DNA of 43,254 bases from an uncultured Clostridia bacterium (GTDB lineage: Bacteria; Bacillota; Clostridia; Lachnospirales; Anaerotignaceae): positions 1-43,254 of the forward strand of contig CALWSR010000026.1 in NCBI GenBank assembly GCA_944384265.1, given 5' to 3'. The notes under the pieces were generated by a model. The model did no database searches and had not been told where the DNA came from. It worked only from the letters and a program-made list of their open reading frames with translations. The number at the start of each line of letters is the position of its first letter. Position 1 is the first letter of the stretch. A program made the position numbers and the translations under genes. Positions 1 to 8,683 of the stretch are shown here, piece by piece.

Positions 1-45
1 ACTTTCGTAATATAGTATATACTTTCATTTTTTCACTCCTTTTTA

Positions 46-74
46 TGGACATTTTGTACAAATTGTGATATAAT
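46..74 (+). promoter_or_regulatory. Sigma-A type promoter of the first small gene
   Basis: TGGACA (46-51) and a perfect TATAAT (69-74) are separated by 17 bases, about 36 bases before the ATG at 111. This fits a housekeeping promoter for the small gene at 111-293. Confidence 0.6.
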
Positions 75-110
75 TTATCAATAAACTACATAGAAAAGAG
101 GTCTTTCATA

Positions 111-293
111 ATGAATAACAATATAAACGTAAACCATTTTCCTGAAAATGAACTTCAAGCATTAGCCTATTTATACTTGAAAAATCAAGATTTATCTGGT
201 AAATCTCCTACTGAAATTTATGACATTTTTATAAATGCCTATATAGAATTATGCCATGCTAAAAAAGCCAAAAAATATCAATACAACCAATGA
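111..293 (+). CDS. Small hypothetical protein of the integrated element
   Basis: A 60-residue protein of unknown function; no family is recognised. It starts at an ATG preceded by a GAAAAGAGG ribosome site and a near-consensus promoter (46-74), which supports real expression. The sequence is charged and looks helical, with no membrane segment, signal peptide or cysteine motif. It is transcribed towards the next gene, which is on the other strand; the two 3' ends overlap by 16 bases. Its place beside phage-type regulators and an integrase suggests a cargo or accessory gene of the same integrated element. Function unknown. Confidence 0.55.
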   Translation: MNNNINVNHFPENELQALAYLYLKNQDLSGKSPTEIYDIFINAYIELCHAKKAKKYQYNQ

Positions 294-460
294 TTATGTA
301 TTAGAAAATGGGCTATATTAACCATCTGATTACTCATTTCTACTAATTCTGTTATTGAATCTGTGCATTGTGACTTATAGGATAATAAATTAAACTGTTC
401 TTCCATAAGTCGCATTATTTTTGTGTCCCTACTTAATACTTCGGTTTTATCTTCTTTCAT
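278..460 (-). CDS. Small hypothetical protein downstream of XRE regulator
   Basis: A 60-residue protein with no recognised family. The start has a good purine-rich ribosome site (AGGGGG, then TAGGA just before the ATG). It begins 11 bases after the stop of the XRE regulator at 472-717, so the two are probably one transcript. The sequence is predicted helical, with a histidine-rich C-terminus and no membrane segment. Its tail overlaps the convergent gene at 111-293. A small partner of a phage-type regulator is plausible but is only inferred from position. Confidence 0.5.
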   Translation of the reverse strand: MKEDKTEVLSRDTKIMRLMEEQFNLLSYKSQCTDSITELVEMSNQMVNIAHFLIHNHWLY

Positions 461-471
461 TTTCCTACCCC

Positions 472-717
472 CTAGCTAACATTCGTCTTTATATCACCAT
501 TCGGTGATTTATTTTGCAAAAAAATTTCAGCTAACTCACCAATTTGTACTGTAAGTGCTAAAGCTAATTTATTTAATTCCTCTACAGTAGGTTCTTTCTG
601 ACCATTGGTAATTTTATTTAATTTTTGCCGTGACCACCCAATTTCTTTGGCAAGAGCCGCTTCCGAATCATATTGTCCGTATATTAAAGCTCTTAAAGGT
701 TTATTTTTCCTTTTCAT
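472..717 (-). CDS. XRE/Cro-type helix-turn-helix regulator
   Basis: An 81-residue DNA-binding protein. Residues about 15-60 form a helix-turn-helix (SEAALAKEIGWSRQKLNKI, then a PTVEELNKLALAL segment) of the type seen in phage Cro-like proteins. There is nothing else but a short acidic tail. A strong AAAGGAGG site precedes the ATG at 717. It is divergent from the S24-family repressor gene at 890, with about 170 bases between them carrying repeated GTCACC/GGTGAC words. This is the classic layout of a phage or ICE switch, and the protein probably binds in that spacer. Which of the two genes holds the quiescent state cannot be told. Confidence 0.8.
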   Translation of the reverse strand: MKRKNKPLRALIYGQYDSEAALAKEIGWSRQKLNKITNGQKEPTVEELNKLALALTVQIGELAEIFLQNKSPNGDIKTNVS

Positions 718-738
718 AAAGATACCTCCTTTCTTTTA

Positions 739-840
739 GTCACCATTTGATATATTTAAAATATAACATTATTTTTTTGTGATGTCAATCATACGGTGAC
801 ATTTTTGCTAAAAAAGTTTTTTTGTATTGTACTTGGTGAC
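739..840. promoter_or_regulatory. Divergent switch region with repeated GTCACC/GGTGAC words
   Basis: The spacer between the two divergent regulators contains GTCACC at 739-744 and its inverse GGTGAC at 795-800 and 835-840. The rest is extremely AT-rich. Repeated half-sites of opposite orientation between opposing XRE genes are what operators of a CI/Cro-like switch look like. The assignment rests on pattern and position only. Confidence 0.45.
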
Positions 841-889
841 AAAATGTGCTATGCTATGTATATACAAATTTAAAAAGTGTGGTGATTAT

Positions 890-1552
890 ATGAAATTTGG
901 TGATAGGCTAAAATCTATTAGAATGGAAAAAAATTTATCACAAGAGGAATTTGCCAAACTATTAAATACATCAAAACAAGTAATTAGCAGATATGAAAGG
1001 CATGAAAGAACTCCTAAAATTACAGTAGCAAATGAATATGCTAAAATATTGAATGTATCTTTAAATTTTTTGTTAGGGGAAGACAATGCAACGCAAAATG
1101 ATACAACATATTTTGACATCACAAAAGACCCAAGCTATACTACTGCTGATTTCGCCCAATTTGTTCCAATTCCCTTAGTAGGCACAGTCCGTTGTGGAGA
1201 ACCAATTTTTGCCAAATCAAATATTGAAACCTATATTCCAACATCACCAGATAGTCTTTTGCCCGGAGAGGATTACTTTTGGTTAAAAGCCACTGGGGAC
1301 AGTATGATAAATGCTGGTATATTTGAAGGGGATTTATTGCTTATCAGAAAACAATCTGATGTAGACAGCGGTTGTATTGCTGTTGTTGCTGTCAATGGAG
1401 ATACTGCCACATTAAAAAGGATTATCAAAAAGGAAAATGCAATGATACTGCAACCAGAAAATACAAAATATGAAACAAAAATATATGTGGGTAAAGAAAT
1501 GAATGCAATTCACATTATTGGCAGGCTAATGGAAAGCAAACGCAAATTTTAA
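890..1552 (+). CDS. CI/LexA-like repressor with S24 peptidase domain
   Basis: A 220-residue repressor of an integrated element. Residues 6-61 are an XRE helix-turn-helix (LSQEEFAKLLNTSKQVISRY). Residues about 92-215 are an S24/LexA-type self-cleaving peptidase, with the Ser nucleophile in GDSM (S138) and the general-base Lys in TATLK (K176). A Cys-Gly pair (C102-G103) sits where LexA/UmuD relatives are cut, so RecA-triggered autocleavage after DNA damage is likely. The start at 890 was chosen because it begins the HTH fold; the frame is open to 827, but that extension has no family likeness. The next gene starts 13 bases after the stop, suggesting one transcript. Confidence 0.88.
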   Translation: MKFGDRLKSIRMEKNLSQEEFAKLLNTSKQVISRYERHERTPKITVANEYAKILNVSLNFLLGEDNATQNDTTYFDITKDPSYTTADFAQFVPIPLVGTVRCGEPIFAKSNIETYIPTSPDSLLPGEDYFWLKATGDSMINAGIFEGDLLLIRKQSDVDSGCIAVVAVNGDTATLKRIIKKENAMILQPENTKYETKIYVGKEMNAIHIIGRLMESKRKF

Positions 1553-1565
1553 AGGAGGTTTTATT

Positions 1566-1922
1566 ATGAACGAAGAAACAAAAGAAGTATTAAATGCGGT
1601 AAAAGAAATGTTTAGTGTATTAAATGGTAAAATTGATTCTTTAGACAACCAAATGAAAGAAGTAAAACAAGAAGTCACTGATTTAAAACAACGTGTTGTC
1701 AGTGTTGAAAACCATGTCATCAAAATTGAAACTTCTCTTGAGAATGAAACCAATCACAACATCAAACTTCTTGTAGACGGTCATATTCAAAATGCTGATA
1801 AACTGGAAAAACTAGACAAAATAGAAGATGATGTAGAATACATAAAACTAAAAACAGACGTTTTGGAGGCTGTTACAAAGGTACATTCATTTGACATCAA
1901 TCATCTCAAAAAAGCAAAATAA
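1566..1922 (+). CDS. Coiled-coil hypothetical protein
   Basis: A 118-residue, strongly charged protein, almost entirely predicted coiled coil. Heptad-like spacing runs through residues about 1-75 (LNGKIDSLDNQMKEV, then DLKQRVVSVENHV). It starts after an AAAGGAGG site, 13 bases past the repressor stop, so the two are co-transcribed. Similar short coiled-coil proteins are common beside repressors in phages and integrative elements of Firmicutes, but I know of no assigned function. There is no catalytic motif or membrane segment. It may modulate the repressor; that is inference from the operon only. Confidence 0.7.
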   Translation: MNEETKEVLNAVKEMFSVLNGKIDSLDNQMKEVKQEVTDLKQRVVSVENHVIKIETSLENETNHNIKLLVDGHIQNADKLEKLDKIEDDVEYIKLKTDVLEAVTKVHSFDINHLKKAK

Positions 1923-1933
1923 AAAAATCTTCT

Positions 1934-1976
1934 TATCATAGAGGATTTCAATAAAAAAATATTGATTTCTATGATA
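1934..1976. repeat. Long hairpin between coiled-coil gene and integrase
   Basis: TATCATAGA (1934-1942) pairs with TCTATGATA (1968-1976), and an inner TCAATA/TATTGA adds more pairs. No clear T-run follows, so a standard terminator is not obvious. It lies just before the integrase start and could control integrase expression or be a recombination accessory site. Confidence 0.45.
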
Positions 1977-2028
1977 TCAAAGCCGCCCTACGCTTTTCCT
2001 ATTTTTATATGGAAAGGACTGATATCAT

Positions 2029-3232
2029 ATGGCAATCATCAGAAAAAGAGGTACTTCTTATCAAATCAGAGTGTCCTGCGGGGCAGACGTCAATGGCAAA
2101 AAAATCATAGAATCCATGACCTGGAAGCCGGAGCCTAACATGACGCCAAAACAAATTGAAAAGGAACTACAAAGACAGTCTGTTTTGTTTGAAGAAAAAA
2201 TAAAAAAAGGTACTGTAAAAAAAGATAATAAAATCAAACTGCATGAATTTTGCACAACTTATTTAGAAATGCAAAAAAAGAAGCTTTCCCCTGTCACCTA
2301 CTATCAATATGAAAAAATTATAGATAATTATATTATCCCTTCTTTGGGACACCTGAAGCTAAAAGACATTACACCTATGCACATTCAAAAGTTTATATAC
2401 AATCTTTCTGAAGAAGGCATTCGAAGGAACGGAAAATATCAACCCCTTTCTCCCAAGTCTATCCGTACATATTATTCGGCACTGCAATCCATACTTCGTT
2501 TTGCCTACCGTATGAGAATCATTGAGTATAATCCAGCAACTGCACAAAATTTAGATTTGCCCAAAACTACATCACCACACACAGAAGTATTTGATGAAAA
2601 GCAAATCCAAAAAGTGCTTACTCTTTTGGAAAAAGAGCCTATTATGTGGAAAACACTTATACATCTGGCATTGTGTACCGGCTGCCGCCGTGGAGAATTA
2701 GCCGCTTTACAGTGGGAAGATATATTGTGGAAAGAAAATAAAATCAAAATCACAAAAAGTATCTACCAAACAAAAGGGGAAATCGGTATCAAACTGCCCA
2801 AAACAAAAAGCAGTATCCGCACTGTTTCCGTGCCTGCCTATTTGATAGATTTACTAAAACAGTATAAATCTTTATCAATCTTCCCAAATATTATGCTCTC
2901 CCGAAAAAAGCAATCCGGAAAATATGCTTTTTACCAATAAAAAAGGCACCTATATTTCTCCGGAAGTCATTTATCAATGGTTTCAATCATTTTTAAATAG
3001 AAACGGATTACCTAAAATCAAATTTCATACCCTGCGGCATACCTCCGCTACCATATTACTGGCAAACGGTACAAATATTAAAACCGTATCCTCCCGACTA
3101 GGACATACCAATTTAACCACAACAAACCGCTATGTCCATGCATTAAATGATGCTGATGTATCTGCCGCCGAATTGTTGGGCAATAAATTTGAAAACGCAA
3201 AAGAAGGACAAGAGTGGGACAAAGCACTTTAA
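2029..3232 (+). pseudogene. Tyrosine recombinase (integrase), frameshifted
   Basis: Site-specific integrase of the phage/Tn916 type, split into two frames. The first frame (2029-2940) has the N-terminal AP2-like arm-binding region (1-60), the SAM-like core-binding region (about 70-165) and the start of the catalytic domain with its first Arg in TGCRRGEL (R220). The rest (2924-3232, next frame) has HTLRHTSATILL and LGHTNLTTTNRY, i.e. the His/Arg box and the catalytic Tyr. Joined, they make a full-length integrase of about 395 residues. The switch lies between about 2855 and 2920, where a run of six A (2904-2909) is a likely slip point. It is either a decayed gene or a sequencing error. The integrase sits at the edge of the element, as expected. 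Confidence 0.85.
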
Positions 3233-3255
3233 TGTAAAAGAAAATAAAATAAATA

Positions 3256-3302
3256 AAAGTGCTGAAAATGTTGATTTTTCAACATCTTTAGCACTTTCTA
3301 TT
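3256..3302 (+). terminator. Terminator after the integrase
   Basis: AAAGTGCT and AGCACTTT pair around an inner ATGTTGA/TCAACAT stem, followed by a short T-rich tail. It lies 24 bases past the integrase stop and probably ends the element's transcription near the chromosome junction. Confidence 0.6.
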
Positions 3303-3372
3303 CAAAAAGAAACATTATATTATTTATAGTTTATTATAATATAGCACATTGCTCAGTGCAATACTTCTATGT

Positions 3373-4419
3373 CTATCTTTGTCGAAAAAATGCAGTGTTT
3401 TCCACCAGCCAGTCTGCAAAATGGGCATCTACTATTTTTACGCCGCTGTCATTCAAATGGGCATCATCTCTAAAATTTGCATTGGTAAGCATACCTGTTT
3501 GTTCATTGATGATATTATAATCAATATAGGGCGCATTCACTTCCCTTGCCAGCTCTGCCATTTTTTCATGAATTTTGTCATAATTTTGAATATAATCCAT
3601 GGACACCACTGCAACAGGAGCTGTTACAAGCACCAGCTCGCTTCCTTTTTCTTCACAAAGCTGTGCAATTTTTTTCACATAGCCGGCCTGTGTTTTATCC
3701 ATTTCCCAGTCTTTGCCATCCAGTGTTTTAAACTGATTTGTTTCATCATATTCCGTATCCAGCATACCCATGTCACAATATACATATCCCTTGGAACGAT
3801 AATATTCCACACCCTGCTGGGTTTGTACCTTTTTCTTTTGCACACCATATTTTTGTTCTATTTTTTTTTCCATTTCATTGGCTTCATAGGCAAAATAATC
3901 CTGCTGAAAACGCATGGGCAAAAGAAAATATTTTACCTTTTCTCCCAAAGGGAATACCTCTTTGATATACTCCTGCTTGCGAGCTTCATTTTGAAGCACT
4001 TCAAAAAAGGAATTTGCCTGTTTCATCTCAAAGGTATCATCCAATACATCCCAATAAATTTCCAATACCACCACATCAGGGGTCTGTGTGTCATATACCT
4101 CCTTCAGCTCATAATAGCTGGTATCGGGGTGCTGCAACGGCGTTCCCATTTGATGGCTTAATATGGAAAAACGGCTGTCAAAGTTTTCCGGGTCAAATGT
4201 GCAATAGGAGTGAGAGGAGCCGATAAATACCATGTTCAGACTGTTTTGGGGCAAAGCATAAAAATCTTCAAAACGCTTTTGTGTAAAGGCGTTAATCACA
4301 TTATGGCCAGCCGCCTCTTGATAGCGAAAGCCAACCTGCTCAAACAGCAGTGCCACACAAACACCATAAAGCAATAAGCGTATTGTAAATTTTAATGAAG
4401 AAAACGCCCTTTTTTTCAT
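3373..4419 (-). CDS. SGNH/DltD-AlgX-like envelope polymer acylation protein
   Basis: A 348-residue secreted, membrane-anchored protein. Residues about 8-26 are a single N-terminal hydrophobic segment after a Lys/Arg start, leaving the body outside the cell. The body is SGNH-like: a GSSHS block near residue 67 carries the candidate Ser nucleophile, and a DDAHLND block near residue 320 holds the Asp/His pair. Proteins of this layout partner MBOAT membrane acyltransferases in moving acyl groups onto extracellular polymers (DltD, AlgJ/AlgX, PatB). The MBOAT partner is upstream at 5660-7186 on the same strand, now separated by a block of short repeats. The polymer modified is unknown. The AAAGGAG site before the ATG supports the start. 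Confidence 0.78.
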   Translation of the reverse strand: MKKRAFSSLKFTIRLLLYGVCVALLFEQVGFRYQEAAGHNVINAFTQKRFEDFYALPQNSLNMVFIGSSHSYCTFDPENFDSRFSILSHQMGTPLQHPDTSYYELKEVYDTQTPDVVVLEIYWDVLDDTFEMKQANSFFEVLQNEARKQEYIKEVFPLGEKVKYFLLPMRFQQDYFAYEANEMEKKIEQKYGVQKKKVQTQQGVEYYRSKGYVYCDMGMLDTEYDETNQFKTLDGKDWEMDKTQAGYVKKIAQLCEEKGSELVLVTAPVAVVSMDYIQNYDKIHEKMAELAREVNAPYIDYNIINEQTGMLTNANFRDDAHLNDSGVKIVDAHFADWLVENTAFFRQR

Positions 4420-4450
4420 TTGTATTTCTCCTTTCCGAAAAAAATCATTC

Positions 4451-4662
4451 TGTTACTTTCATATGAAATAGAAGGCTATGAAACACTGCTTCGGCTCTCT
4501 GCTTTTCTCCCCTTCCACAGCCTGTCAAAAGAGCCTTTGCAGGCAACTGCTGCAATGTCCCAATCTTTTTGTTTGCCTTTTTTAAAAGCAACGCCCATTT
4601 CTTTGCTGCATTTTTAAAACTCACATTTTCAATGCTATATCATTTTTCATATTAACGTAACA
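4451..4662. repeat. Family-1 short inverted-repeat element, copy A
   Basis: About 212 bp with left end TGTTACTTTCATATGAAATA and right end that, reversed, reads TGTTACGTTAATATGAAAAA. No protein is encoded. It is the first of three copies in a row between the SGNH and MBOAT genes, 31 bases upstream of the SGNH start. It looks like a MITE: terminal inverted repeats, small size and AT-rich interior. Confidence 0.75.
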
Positions 4663-4681
4663 TATGCAAAAAAAATCATTC

Positions 4682-4868
4682 TGTTGCTTTACTATGAAAT
4701 AAAAGATTATGAAGCATTGATTTTACCGGCTCTTTGCCTTTCTCCCCTTTCATAGGCTGGAAAAGAGAAGATATGGAAAGGACTCTGATTGATTTGGTGC
4801 ATTAACATCAATACTATTGTTATTTTTAACATTTCTATTGACAGCACCGTATCATTTTTCATATGCCT
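4682..4868. repeat. Family-1 short inverted-repeat element, copy B
   Basis: Begins TGTTGCTTTACTATGAAATA and ends near ATCATTTTTCATATG, about 187 bp. The interior matches copy C at 17430 (ATTGATTTTAC, CTTTCATAG-CTGGAAAAGAGA, ACTATTGTTAT). It directly follows copy A with a 19-base gap whose tail (AAAAAAATCATTC) is also present before copy A. Confidence 0.7.
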
Positions 4869-4872
4869 ATTC

Positions 4873-5043
4873 TGTGGCTTTCATATAAAGCATTGATTTT
4901 CCAATGGGCTGCATTTTTGCTGTGCCACGGGCTAAGCAATGAGAATGTTACCCCATTTCCAACACTTCCGGCTTCTTTTTTTAAGAAGGTAATATCAATT
5001 TCTTATTCCTGGGCATATCATTTTTTATATTTCTATAACGCAG
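4873..5043. repeat. Family-1 short inverted-repeat element, copy F
   Basis: Left end TGTGGCTTTCATATAAAGC, right end reversed CTGCGTTATAGAAATATGAA, about 171 bp. It is the third family-1 copy in tandem at this locus and the most diverged of the three. No coding content. Confidence 0.6.
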
Positions 5044-5178
5044 CCCAAAATACAAAACAATGGTATTTTCACTGCAGTTTCATAAAACCGGCAAAGGTGC
5101 AGATACATTGAAAACCCACTTGACTTTCTTATAATAAAGAATATACTATTTTCACACTTATACTATACGTTTTATACT

Positions 5179-5322
5179 GGGGCTGCTGCACAATCGTCCT
5201 ATTAAAATAATGCTGTACAAAACCGGTTGCTTTTTGAACAAATTCCATTGAGAAAACAGCCCTTTTTTTGTTATTTATAAACGTTCCTTGTGCTTTCATA
5301 ATTTCATTTTGCCATATTCACC
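5179..5322. repeat. Family-2 intergenic repeat, copy 1
   Basis: Starts GGGGCTGCTGCACAAT and ends TTTCATTTTGCCATATTC. The core words ACCGGTTGCTTTTTGA and GAGAAAACAGCC are shared with the copies at 10850, 16984 and 25072. About 144 bp, non-coding. It adjoins the tandem family-1 block between MBOAT and SGNH; the rest of the interval to 5659 is AT-rich and shows no gene I can support. Confidence 0.65.
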
Positions 5323-5659
5323 AAAAACAATGCGCTTAGGTCATTGAAAGCATAATAAATATTGTTTTTTTATCAGCCAGCCCTTTCTTTTTATATAAAA
5401 ATACAGATACAAAACACATACATTTTCAGCAGCTTTCTTTTACAGCCAAAACCCATCTGTAAAAATTCCATTTTCCACAACGGGGCTTCATTGGAAATAG
5501 GAATCCATAAATATTTTTATCTTTTTGGCTGCTGCCTACAAAAAGCCTTTTTTATGGTTGTCATAAAATACAGTGCTGCTTTCAGATGCCATCCACTTTT
5601 TCATTGCACCAAATTGAGGCGTTTGTTGTATGCAAGGACTCTCAAAACAACACTTTTGA

Positions 5660-7186
5660 TTAAAATTGGAAATAAATAAATTCTCCTCCGGAATAAAACA
5701 CACCTGTGGAAAGTATCCAAACACTGACAAATACATAAAATACAAGCCGCAAAGCATAATTTCTTTTTTCCACCCAGCCAATGACAGATTCCTTTCCTGT
5801 CACAATCTCGGAAAAAACCAAAAACGCAACAGAAATGCCAATCACCAAAATCTCAAACAAATTCACACCCATGCCAGTAAGCACTTCATAAACATATTGT
5901 TTTTGTGTCCACATAAAAAAATCCTCTGTCATATGTGTCAGTACATAAACTGCATCTGTTATGGTATTTGCACGAAATATGACAAGGCTGAGAGAAAACA
6001 ATAAAAATGTGCAAAGAATATTCCAGCCGCTCCAAAGTATATTTTTTTCCAAATGAAGTATGGTTCTGATTTTTTTTCTCACATTTTCCGTCCATCGTCC
6101 CACAACCAAATAAACGCCATGGAGTCCTCCCCAAATGGCATAGGTCCAGTTTGCCCCATGCCACAGTCCGCTTACCAAAAATGTGACAAAAAGATTCCAG
6201 CATTGTCTTGTCTGTCCTTTTCTGTTGCCTCCCAAGGGAATATAAACATAATCCATAAACCATGTGGAAAGAGATACGTGCCATCTTCTCCAAAATTCCT
6301 TTATGCTTTTGGAAAGATAGGGCTTTTTAAAATTCATCATCAAATCAAATCCCAGCACCTTGGCACTGCCCAGAGCAATATCAGAATAGCCGCTGAAATC
6401 ACAATAAATCTGAAATGTAAAAAGTATCATGGCCAAAAACAGATATAACCCGCTGTAGCTTTGGGGAGAAGCATAAATGGTATCTACTGCCACTGCTGTT
6501 CTGTCGGCAATGACAATTTTTTTAAAAAATCCCCACAGCATCCATTTTAATCCCAAAAGCACCCTTTCTTTATCAAAGGAATGCTTTTTGTAAAACTGGG
6601 GCAAAAGCTGGCTGCTTCTTTCAATGGGTCCTGCCACCAGCTGGGGAAAAAATGTAATAAAAAGAGAAAAAATACCATAATGTCTTACGGGCTTTACATC
6701 TTTTCTATAAACATCTATTGTATAGCTTGCCGCCTGAAAGGTATAAAAGGATATGCCCATAGGCAGCATAATGTCAAACTCTCTGGCAGGATAGCCCTGC
6801 AGTATTTTTTCTGCCTTTTGCAGCGCCGCTTCTGCTCCCAAATCCTGATACCACCACTGTAATATGCTTCCTGCGGCAGACATGATAGATTCATTCAAAA
6901 ACACAGCATATTTAAACAAAAAAAGCAATCCAAAATTGATGGCAATGGTAATCATCAAATAGCACTTTCTTTTTTTGGCATCCTTTTCCCTGCCAATGGC
7001 AATGGAAAATATATAATTGACAAATGTAGAAAATACAATCAATAATATAAAAACAGGCCGCCAGCACATATAAAAATAATAGCTGGAAATCAAAAGCAAT
7101 ATCCATCTGTATTTGTGAGGCAGTATATAATAGCCTATTGTTACAATGATAAAAAATAATATAAAATGAAAAGAATTGAATAGCAT
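5660..7186 (-). CDS. MBOAT-family membrane O-acyltransferase (AlgI/DltB-like)
   Basis: A 508-residue polytopic membrane protein with about ten to twelve hydrophobic segments. The MBOAT hallmarks are present: FWRRWHVSLSTWFMDYVYI near the middle, the PLGGNRKG loop, and the invariant His in GLWHGANWTYAIWGG. The family passes acyl groups through the membrane onto polymers (alginate, peptidoglycan, teichoic acids) with an SGNH partner. It starts 17 bases after the TPR gene stop, behind a GAGGTGGAG site, so the two share a transcript. The SGNH gene at 3373-4419 is the natural downstream partner. Acetyl is the likeliest group, since a DltA/DltC set is absent here; that is inference. Length is normal for the AlgI group. 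Confidence 0.9.
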   Translation of the reverse strand: MLFNSFHFILFFIIVTIGYYILPHKYRWILLLISSYYFYMCWRPVFILLIVFSTFVNYIFSIAIGREKDAKKRKCYLMITIAINFGLLFLFKYAVFLNESIMSAAGSILQWWYQDLGAEAALQKAEKILQGYPAREFDIMLPMGISFYTFQAASYTIDVYRKDVKPVRHYGIFSLFITFFPQLVAGPIERSSQLLPQFYKKHSFDKERVLLGLKWMLWGFFKKIVIADRTAVAVDTIYASPQSYSGLYLFLAMILFTFQIYCDFSGYSDIALGSAKVLGFDLMMNFKKPYLSKSIKEFWRRWHVSLSTWFMDYVYIPLGGNRKGQTRQCWNLFVTFLVSGLWHGANWTYAIWGGLHGVYLVVGRWTENVRKKIRTILHLEKNILWSGWNILCTFLLFSLSLVIFRANTITDAVYVLTHMTEDFFMWTQKQYVYEVLTGMGVNLFEILVIGISVAFLVFSEIVTGKESVIGWVEKRNYALRLVFYVFVSVWILSTGVFYSGGEFIYFQF

Positions 7187-7203
7187 ACTCCACCTCTTTT
7201 CTG

Positions 7204-8001
7204 TTATACTTCCTCTGTTTGCAGCTGCTGTAATATACGGTTGGATTCTTGCTTCAAAAACGGTATTTTGGTCTCAAAAAGCACTTTTTCTAAAAATTCC
7301 TTGGCTTCTTTTTTTTCGCCCTCTGCCAATTTTTGTTTTGCCCATGTCAGCTGCGCAAACTGCTTGTCTATATCCCTTGCCTGTTGGTCTGAAAGAACTC
7401 TTTGCAAATAGTCAAACCCACCCTTGCTGTCTCCCTTTGCAAAATGCCACAATGCAAATGTTTCACAGAAGCTGTTTTTGGAATAACCGCTTTCCAGTCC
7501 CTTTTCCAAAAGCTGTTTATGCATTTCCATAATCACACAGGCTTTTTTTGTTTCACCTGCCCAAAATGCATTGCAGGCAATGTTGTGATAAAGCACCATA
7601 TGACTTCTTTTATCAATTTTATTGGCATCAATGGCCTCTAAATAAGAAATGGCTTCTTCAAATTTTCCCTCTGCCGTATAGCCTGCTGTCATATTGATGG
7701 AAAGAATCGCTTTAAAATAATCGTTGTCTGTATCTTTTAAAAGACCTTTGATGCCTTGGATATATTCTTGTGTATTTCCTTCATACAATTTTTGCATCAA
7801 ATTTCCCATTTTATTATTCAAAAGCCTTCCCTTTCTATATTGATATGGTATAAAAACAATGACAAAAACAGCATAGGCAGCAGTAAGTGCCAATAACAAG
7901 GAGCCTTGAGACAAATGCAGCACATTTCCTGCCCCAAGCAGCAACAATCCCAACAATGTTCCAAATAAAATGATTCTGAAAAAAGCTTTTTTAAAATCCA
8001 T
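7204..8001 (-). CDS. Membrane-anchored TPR-like protein
   Basis: A protein of about 265 residues. Two hydrophobic segments lie near the N-terminus (about 8-22 and 30-46). The rest is helical-repeat sequence with TPR spacing (YFKAILSINMTAGYTAEGKFEEAISYLE type units), ending in a charged helix rich in Glu and Lys. The second Met (8001) is preferred: GGAGG sits 6 bases before it, while the first Met at 8013 overlaps that site. It leads the operon with the MBOAT and SGNH genes, so it may scaffold that machinery at the membrane. No enzyme motif is visible, and the specific role is unknown. Confidence 0.72.
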   Translation of the reverse strand: MDFKKAFFRIILFGTLLGLLLLGAGNVLHLSQGSLLLALTAAYAVFVIVFIPYQYRKGRLLNNKMGNLMQKLYEGNTQEYIQGIKGLLKDTDNDYFKAILSINMTAGYTAEGKFEEAISYLEAIDANKIDKRSHMVLYHNIACNAFWAGETKKACVIMEMHKQLLEKGLESGYSKNSFCETFALWHFAKGDSKGGFDYLQRVLSDQQARDIDKQFAQLTWAKQKLAEGEKKEAKEFLEKVLFETKIPFLKQESNRILQQLQTEEV

Positions 8002-8207
8002 TTTTTCCTCCATATTTTTATGTAATTTTACAATACCCTATTTTTTCAAAAAATTCCATATCATTTTACCACAGACACCTGCTTTTATACAAACGAAAAA
8101 TTTACTAAAAAAATGTATCAAACAGACGCTTTCTTTTTCTGTTGTTTCATTGTAAAATAAAAACAGCTTCCATAACATAACTTTTGAAGGAAAGGAACAT
8201 TGATGCC

Positions 8208-8675
8208 ATGCTTTCTTTTATTGTGCATGATACAAAAGAATTTATGAATCTGTTATTAAAACAAAATGCCTTTGACAGCTTTGAGCTGGTACAAATGGAT
8301 ATTACCACATTTGCATTGTTTCAAATTGAGGGGCTGCGCAACAAAGAATATTTTTCCTTGGCAGAGCAGGAGCTGCTTTTGGGAAAATACTGTCTTTGGA
8401 GGGAAATCCGCCCCTTTGCATTTGAAATCATAAAGGGACAGAAGCTGCCAAAAAGCATTAAAATGGTGCTTTCTATGCCCCAAAACAAAAAAGAATTGGT
8501 GTGCAATGCTTCTGCCAATTATTTTTTAAACATTACATTTTCACAAAATGTACTTGTCTGCACCACAGGCTGCGCTCTGCAAACATTTTCACCGGACAAA
8601 ACAGCAGAATATGCTTGGGATGACTGGGTTTTATCCTTTTTTCAAAAGCTGCACATTGCCGTCATAAAACAGTAA
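8208..8675 (+). CDS. DUF5721-like protein
   Basis: A protein of about 155 residues. From memory it resembles DUF5721, a Clostridia/Lachnospiraceae family without known function. The pattern is an N-terminal DTKEFMNLLL, a central LWREIRPFAFEIIKG, then a C-terminal CTTGCALQTFSPDK and a terminal WDDWVLSFF helix. It is soluble, with no catalytic motif. The ATG at 8208 has AAGGAAAGGA 10 bases upstream; the open frame reaches a TTG at 8184 without a ribosome site. It is followed by the CIRCE hairpin, whose T-run can act as its terminator. The link with htpG is positional only. Confidence 0.7.
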   Translation: MLSFIVHDTKEFMNLLLKQNAFDSFELVQMDITTFALFQIEGLRNKEYFSLAEQELLLGKYCLWREIRPFAFEIIKGQKLPKSIKMVLSMPQNKKELVCNASANYFLNITFSQNVLVCTTGCALQTFSPDKTAEYAWDDWVLSFFQKLHIAVIKQ

Positions 8676-8683
8676 TGGTTATG

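Noticed and set aside
3349..4161. Long plus-strand frame opposite the SGNH gene
   Set aside because: Cys/His/Phe-rich shadow of the minus-strand gene, which has clear SGNH motifs.
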